Assembly (NCBI GenBank): GCA_015345905.1
Contig: JADDTR010000001.1
Location: forward strand, 620,001-684,000
DNA from: Aotearoamyces nothofagi
Taxonomy: Eukaryota; Ascomycota; Leotiomycetes; Leotiales; Tympanidaceae
Direction of reading: 5' to 3'
DNA: 64,000 nt
In this document: positions 57,779 through 64,000 of the stretch, piece by piece
How positions within the stretch are numbered: position 1 is the stretch's first letter
Layout: every line of letters begins with the position of its first letter
Notes under the pieces: model-generated
The model's database searches: none
Told to the model about the DNA's origin: nothing
Seen by the model: only the letters and a program-made list of their open reading frames with translations
Translations under genes and position numbers: made by a program

Positions 57779-59491
57779 TCCTGTACCGTCCCGTATCGTG
57801 ACCTCTGTCGCCATATCTGGGAAAGAGGCTGCCTGCAGGACCTGTACGCCTGGCTGACCGGGCAGGCCTGGCACCGCCGATGCCAGATACCGGCAACAGT
57901 AGCGAGGAGCAGCTGTGCTATATGGCGCGCGTCTCAGCGAAGATCGAGGTATCGAGGGCGAGGGGGCATCTTCTGTCCATTGCTCCCGGCAGCTGTTGGC
58001 CCAGGCCAGCGGCAGCCGTACAGGGAAATCACTGCCCTACCCGACCGTCTCTCGTCTGTCTCATCGACGTGAACTCGAATACGGCATGTGCAGTGGAGTG
58101 CTGTACAGCAAGGTACTGTACAGTATGCCGGCCAAGTGTGATCGGCAGGCCTGCAGAGGCTGGTGATGTTATTAAGGTACATATACATAGCATATGTACA
58201 ATACGTGCAGTACAGTACAGTGCCGTACAGTGCCGTACAGTACAGCGAATGAGGATGGTCGCCGCTAGATAAGACATATACAGTACCAAGTACTAGTATT
58301 ATGTAGATATCTCTTGGCCTGCAGGTCCTTGGCCGCTTGTCCACTGTTTCTCGAAGCATTGCCTTGGATCCGCCACACTTAACCTCACTGGCATTCTTCC
58401 GTCTTCAGCCCAGGTGGCAATATCCACTGGCACTATCGATAGCTTGCTTATACTTGTGATCAATGCACTCGAAAATCTAGGTCCGCGGGCTCAGTATCTT
58501 TAACCCTAACATCGTAGTTTTATTATGATTACCATGCAGGTCAAAGCTGAAGGGCGACAAGGGCGCGCCCGAGCTGCAGCGTAGGTTGGTATTGTACCAC
58601 AGTATACCCTACCTACCTAAGGTACCTAAGGTGCTGTACCTATTGTAACCATCTCGGTTTTCTCGTTATAGAACATGGACTACCTGGGTGTATAAGGTTA
58701 TTAATAACCTTGTGTCGGCTATCTTCGCAGAGTGCTTCCGCACACTCAAGAGAGCCTTCGACGTCTCGAGGTCGAGTCGTGCAGGCCTTGGATTGTAGTG
58801 TACGAACCATCCTTCAACATCGGGGGTGCCAAGCTGGAGCAGCTGCACTGTCCTGCCACAGTATCTCTGTCGTCTCGTCGGATAAGACACGTGGTGGCCG
58901 GTGGGACTTTTCCCAACAAGGAAATGGATGAGAAGAGCAGGTGGAGATTCGTACCTCGGGGCATTGCAGTACTGTGCTGTACGGGTGCTGTACTCACTGT
59001 AGTGTCGGTGTTTGGGGTACAGTATAGGTACTTGGGCAAGTAATAGCCAAGGTAAGCACTGCCAGTACTGTAGCAGGCGGCAGATCAAGCGTACCGGGCG
59101 TGCCGGGCGCGCCGGGCGTTGGAAACTGGGACAGTAACAGGCGCTGGAAGGCGCTGACAGGCGGGTGCCGGGCGGGTGCCGGGCGTGGCAGGGCGCAGAT
59201 CCGAGCAGATCGAGTGGCAGATCAACTCCACGCCGTGCCATGGAGTGTGGAGGAAGGAGGGTTAGGGCGTGGGCCGTGTAGGACAGTACAGTCAGTAAGG
59301 TAGATACAGTCGGTACGGCCGGTACTGTATTGTAAAGTGCTGTACTGTATGCACTGTATACACACACTGTATTACGAGTACTGTACTGTATACACGGTAT
59401 AGACGTCTACCTACTGTATCTACCGTGGCCAGTGCGTCGCTGCAGCCTGCGAACGCAGGTGTAGCGTGCTAAGGAAGGACGTACCAGCAGT

Positions 59492-59540
59492 ATGTCCAGT
59501 GTGTCCAGTGTGTCCAGCATGTCCAGCGTGTCCAGCGTGT
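59492..59540. repeat. (TGTCCAG(T/C)G)n nonamer array
   Basis: Five to six nine-base units with a variable T/C and A/G position. Confidence 0.92.
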
Positions 59541-60440
59541 ACGTGCGGCCGGTATGCCATTCTGCCCTGGCCGCGCACACCTACAGCAGGTGCAGCATGT
59601 ACTGGCTGTGCTGTACTCTGTAAGCTACGGTGGTGCGACCGACGCAGCAGAGCAGAATGCCCGAGATCCCAGGGACCCGAACGACACCAGAGTGAAGCTT
59701 GATTATGGACCCTGGCAATCTTGGTCTCCCCCCTGCACCCCTGCGCGGAGTCCACGAACGGTCCTACGTAAGCAGAGATCCATGTCCTGCAGGCTTGGTT
59801 GGCTAGTCCCGCAGCCGCCTTGTACAGATCCACGATCCCTGCACCCATGCACCCCCTGTCCATTGTTCCCCGTGCATCCATACCCGCTTGGCTTCATCGG
59901 GCGATGCTTAGCGAGACGCAGGGCACGGAACCCGCAATCTACCGTCGACTACTTGTGCTGCACTCTCCACCTCACCTACCTTGCCTACCAACGCCTGACC
60001 ACGCCTAGACACGCCTAGCCGCCACGCCTACCTGAACCCCGACGCCCTCGGCACCTCTACCTACTGTATCTTTCCTACCTTACCTACCTATACCTTACCT
60101 ACCTTACCTACTCTACTGTACCTTTCCTGCCTTGCCTGCCTACCCCTACCCTGCCTGCAGCTCCTCTGCTGCTCTTCAACTGTACTGTATTTGCTCCCCG
60201 ACTGCGCGAATATGGGCGCTGAGACCCGGCTTAGCTTCGTAGAGCCGCCTGTTCTCGTCTGTGGCTTTCTCTATCAAGCTGAAGCCTTCCCCCATCTTGC
60301 CTAATGCCCTGACCGCTTTGGAAGACGCCGCACCAGGGGTTCGTAGGCATGTCGAGTGTGTATTGTATACCGCCTTCCTATGTACAGGATGTGCGTTATA
60401 CTAGCAATAGTAGGTGAACTTGGATATGCAATAAAGAGTA

Positions 60441-60466
60441 ACTATATATATATATATATATATATT
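60441..60466. repeat. (AT)n dinucleotide array
   Basis: About twelve AT units. Confidence 0.95.
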
Positions 60467-61125
60467 GCGACAGTATGATATAGATATAGACACGTCTTGA
60501 TTACGAATGTGCCACAATTTCCCACAGGCACGATGGAATGAATGTGTGCAAGTCATGCAAATCCAATATACGTAATCTGAGGGGTTTTATAGAGTTCTAG
60601 GACAAGAGTACCGAGTTAAATGACGGCCAAGACAGGCTTCCGGGCACGGCTCCACGAGTCAGTCAGCTACCCAAGGTAGGTGGTACCTGACGTATTTGCC
60701 AAATCGGCAAAGAGCGTAGTGCTGATGGTATACTCCCATATAGGGAAGCAGGTAGGTAGATATACAGCAGCAACAAAATGTTATGTACCGGTACCTCCAG
60801 CAGGGTAGGCAGACGATAGACAAGCACGGTAGCAGACACGGTAGATATCTAGCATAGACACGGTAGACATGTAGACATCCACACCCGTAGGCTTGCAGAC
60901 TCGCAGACTCGCAGACCCGCAGACCCTTTAAGTGTTGGGCTCGGCAGGCCTGGGGCCGCTACGATGCCCAAGGCTGCCAAGCAGGATCGCAGGGTCGCAG
61001 GGTCGCAGGCGCCGATTCCCCAATCGGCCTTCGATTGAGCCGGGCGGCATGCATCATGCAATCTTGCAACCCTTTTGGGACGCCGGGACGGGATTCGGCG
61101 CCTGTGGCAAGCTCCTTACGGCCAC

Positions 61126-61180
61126 GAGACAGCCCGAGACAGCCTGGGACAGCCTGGGACAGCCTGGGACAGCCTGGGAC
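61126..61180. repeat. (AGCCTGGGAC)n decamer array
   Basis: Four perfect ten-base copies preceded by one or two diverged units. Confidence 0.95.
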
Positions 61181-61669
61181 GCATGAGACACTGCGACAAA
61201 CAGCCTAGAGCCCCCTAGAGCCCCCTCCAGCCCCCCTCCAGCCCTCTCCGATCCGTCCGTCGCGACGGCCGCCATGATCGTGGCTACGGTACCCAAGGTC
61301 CCGCATTGTACTTCCGTACAGGAGAGAGAAGCGAGAAGCTGGGTATGTCAGGTCCGGCAAGGTACTGCCTGTACAGTACGTACTGTACGCACTGTAGATA
61401 GCTGTAGATAACTGTAGATACTGCTATAGTAAGTATAAGTAGCCAGTAGTAAGCAGTAAGTAGTACTGTAAGTAGTAAGTAGTACTGTAAGTAGTACAGT
61501 AGCCGAGGCTGGATCCAGGCTGCAAGAGGCGAGCTACGCATGTAGGGGCTACTACTGTGGGACGGGACGTTGCACATCGCATCGCCCATCTCCACCGTCC
61601 ATCCATCATCACATCTATCCATCTCATCCACATCCCACATCCCCACCATGCGCCTCAATCTACCAGCGA

Positions 61670-61701
61670 TCTTTCTTTCTTTCTCTCTTTCTTTCTCTCT
61701 C
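61670..61701. repeat. (TTTC)n pyrimidine array
   Basis: Tetranucleotide TTTC/TCTC tract of about eight units. Confidence 0.9.
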
Positions 61702-61782
61702 AAGCGCGCGTAATGTAAATGTCTTATCAGAAGGTAGAGACCAACGTCATCTCCAATACGCAAAGCTAACTTGGTTCATGGG

Positions 61783-61809
61783 TGTCCTTGCTGTCCTTGT
61801 CCTTGTCCT

Positions 61810-61844
<35 letters not shown>

Positions 61845-61870
61845 TTTTGCCCCCGTCCTCGTCCTCGTCC
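61783..61870. repeat. (TGTCCT/TGTCCC)n and (GTCCTC)n hexamer arrays
   Basis: About ten hexamers switch from TGTCCT to TGTCCC and back (61783-61846). After a short gap a related GTCCTC array of three copies follows. Confidence 0.92.
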
Positions 61871-62990
61871 CCCCGAGTTCCATACCGACGAGCTGTGACT
61901 CGGGAGCTATAGATCGGCGGAGCTAGTACTATACTGGTACTGTCGTGAGTGACGCAGCAATCACTCATTTTATACACGCATACCTCTTTCTTTCTATCGT
62001 ATATCCGTACCCTTTGCAAAGCCCATTGCCAGCACATCCTCGGCTCCTCAGACATGATCATCGCCCGGCCATCATCCCGCCACCGTCCCATCTATACTTT
62101 ATGCAGAGCCTGATCGGCACTGAGAAACTAGGCCTAGCACCAGGACTGCCAGGATCTCGAGACATCAGAAACACCCATCCCCTGCTCTCTGGTCATCCTG
62201 TTCCCCATGCCCCGTCCTCACTGGAGTATGTATCCGTACTTACTGTACGTCGTCTTTCGCCAATCTTGGAAAAACGGTTGCCCAGGCCGACGACCCTCAG
62301 CCAGTCATACGAAGCGCTTCATCCGCAGTGTGCTATTATGAACCCGACGAATCGCGAATGTTGTGTACTTGCCCCTATGCCTACCACGCTACATGCCTGC
62401 CCATTCAATCATCCCATTCACAAATATCCATTTGTGATCCACCGATTGTGCACATTGACATCAAATATACCACACAATAGTGCCTACCAAGGTAGAACCT
62501 ATCATAAAGGTAAAGCCGGACGATTCTTACAAAGTATGCTCACCCAACACCTAACAGCATCTTGGAGAAGTAGACTAGCCTACTTACATGGGTAATGGTT
62601 GAATCGCTACGTATCACCAAATCAACTTTCTGCTTCGCCTCTATCCACACACTCCAAGTCATTTGTGGGTCGGTACTGGTGGGTTATAGGATTCCAGAGT
62701 GAAAACCGCATCTCTGAATTGTCGCTCAACTAGATAGTGCTCTCCAGGGTATCATTTCTATCAACCGGCATGCCTGAATCTTCATTAGCCGTGTAGTGCT
62801 TTCAAAATTGCGCCCCTATTACATCCAGATACGTTCCAGCGCCGACGATGCAAGCACTCGGGTTTGAACGCCAACATGCCTTTCGCCTTAACCCTTCCTA
62901 TATATTTATTGTACGCAGTGTGTGAGAAGATTGCGGGTAAGTAACCATCGCAGAAAAGAGATCGTTGCTTCGTCAAGTTTTCTCTGACCG

Positions 62991-64000
62991 TCAGAGATAG
63001 ATATCGCCACCAATGCCCTCAACCCATCTCCGCCACGCCTCTTCATAAGCTAACTCCAGATCTGAAACCCATCTTTTGGTATCGAAAAGTGCGCTGCTCC
63101 ATCGACTTTCATACAATAGCTTTCGGAGCTCTATCAATCGACCAGTTCCTATTCCCTGTCGATCATAGACAAGCCCATTCGCAAGCCTGACCGCAAACTC
63201 TTCGTACTGATCTTCATGCCCTGCAATGAGTTCTGAGGCTGCTCTACTCCCTTCTGCAGATTTTGGCAACGCCCCTGTGAGAATGGAGGCCGCCATACGA
63301 GAGCACATCTTGTATTTATACCGAGGTAGTGTTAAGAGAGGTGTTGATGACCACAGAATGTCAGCTGCTGTAGTATGAGCATTGCACTCCGGGGTATCAA
63401 GAAATAGATCACAAATGCGCGCTCTTGAGATGTGTTGATGCTTTGGAGCCACATCAGTAAACCAGATCCGAGATGCAACTTCTTCACCTGCCCAAAGCCT
63501 AGCTGTCCTCTTCAAGTTACTTTCCCCAAGGTCAGGAAAACGGAGGAGCCAAAGAATGGCCTTTGGGACCTTGGATAATATCCGAAGCCAGGTACGGAAA
63601 GTTGTCGGCTCAATCTAATTACCCGAAATCTTAGTAAGGTAGACGAATAGGATTGAAGTGAGCCACTGACCTTGTATAGCTGGTTGAAATTGCCTAGAAT
63701 GATAGCATCGTCGGATAGGTTCGGGAAGAGTTCCTTCCTCATCTTCCATCTTTTATCTTGTTCTTCTTCCCAAGGTAATTGATTATCTTGACTGCTTTGG
63801 CGATGATCACAACAGAAGAAAGTGTCGCGGCAGAAGATTATATTTTCTGAATATACCCATTGTCCCTCTTCTATTGACGTGTCATCACATAATTGATCCT
63901 CTAGTTCAATGTTTCGTCTCCACGGACGCAGCGTCTCTGGAGGTATGGCGATTTCATCTGCGAGAAGATAATCACACCATTCTGCACCAAGCGTCCCTGC
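62991..64000 (-). CDS. O-GlcNAc transferase (OGT, glycosyltransferase family 41), C-terminal part, runs off the right edge
   Basis: Only the 3' part of the gene is in the window: an exon from the right edge (64000) to 63671 and a last exon 63614-62991, joined across a 56-nt intron in phase 0. About 317 residues are visible. OGT catalytic-domain landmarks: TLGAEWCDYLLADEIAIPPE, WVYSENIIFCRDTFFCCDH, then after a short insertion [109 protein letters not shown] and MCSRMAASIL. This family transfers GlcNAc from UDP-GlcNAc to Ser/Thr of nuclear and cytosolic proteins. The N-terminal TPR part must lie beyond the edge. Confidence 0.9.

Larger units (their letters stand above)
54526..62990. other. 8.5-kb gene desert, flbD 5' side, crowded with unrelated tandem arrays
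   Basis: No frame shows family resemblance on either strand; the longer open frames follow repeat arrays or GC-rich low-complexity DNA. More than fifteen short arrays with different units of 2-10 bp occur about every few hundred bases (main ones listed separately). ACTGT/ACAGT words and GTAC-centred palindromes are frequent from 57.5 to 61.5 kb. By eye it is richer in G+C than the flanking genes, the opposite of RIP-affected repeats. The left part must include the flbD promoter; untranslated RNAs cannot be excluded. Confidence 0.55.

Noticed and set aside
56921-59881. Open frames of 130-230 codons in the gene desert
   Set aside because: They are Arg/Cys/Pro-rich translations of tandem arrays, overlap on both strands and lack any recognisable domain.
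62840-62885. tRNA-like B-box word (GGTTTGAAC) in the desert near the OGT gene
   Set aside because: No matching A box, acceptor stem or anticodon arm can be folded around it; no tRNA gene was found anywhere in the window.
54526-62990. Telomere or subtelomere explanation for the repeat-rich desert
   Set aside because: No TTAGGG arrays are present, conserved single-copy genes flank both sides, and the arrays are unrelated to each other.

Overview
The window looks like nuclear chromosomal DNA of a filamentous ascomycete (Pezizomycotina). About 23 protein genes are split by many short introns (mostly 44-65 nt, GT-AG, often with a recognisable CTAAC-like branch site). The gene set combines markers typical of this group: a noxR NADPH oxidase regulator, the developmental Myb regulator flbD, an O-GlcNAc transferase, peroxisomal-type purine catabolism genes and a fungal Rictor/AVO3 TORC2 subunit. 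I cannot fix the class or species from sequence alone. No transposon, virus-like element, rRNA, tRNA or RIP-like AT-rich block was recognised. Exon joins below were worked out by eye from reading frame, splice motifs and conserved family residues; for every complete multi-exon gene the joined length is a multiple of three.

Layout. 0.4-5.5 kb, minus strand: DBP2 RNA helicase and THI20 thiamine enzyme. 6-10 kb: an F-box/LRR gene divergent from the checkpoint clamp gene rad9. 10.3-14.1 kb: an ATS1/KTI13-like RCC1 protein, a hemerythrin-domain protein and urate oxidase. 16-22.4 kb: the TORC2 Rictor subunit, mitochondrial ribosomal protein uL13m and the copper chaperone CCS1. 25.2-34.3 kb: noxR followed on the same strand by a 1932-codon DH/PH (RhoGEF-like) protein. 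34.8-37.2 kb: fibrillarin (nop1) and ribosomal protein L17 (uL22), head to head over about 330 bp. 37.9-50.6 kb: an F-box protein, two proteins of unknown role (one with a SANT/Myb-like domain), an NCBP3-like cap-binding protein and a coiled-coil protein. 51.2-54.5 kb: ureidoglycolate lyase and flbD. 54.5-63.0 kb: an 8.5 kb stretch with no gene I can support, crowded with short tandem arrays of 2-10 bp units. 63.0 kb to the right edge: the 3' part of an O-GlcNAc transferase gene.

Functional links. RNA biology is well represented (DBP2, fibrillarin, L17, NCBP3-like, uL13m). Urate oxidase and ureidoglycolate lyase are two steps of purine-to-urea catabolism but lie 37 kb apart with unrelated genes between, so this is not a tight cluster. 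noxR and the adjacent RhoGEF-like gene are notable because NoxR works with Rac-family GTPases.

Most interesting signals: a dense ACAAT/ATTGT motif field on a diverged 68-bp tandem duplication upstream of the SANT-like gene; four KELFP-type motifs in the NCBP3-like protein; frequent AAG 3' splice sites; the long late intron of DBP2; a possible hidden first exon giving the hemerythrin protein a mitochondrial leader; and the many unrelated micro/minisatellites of the flbD upstream desert.
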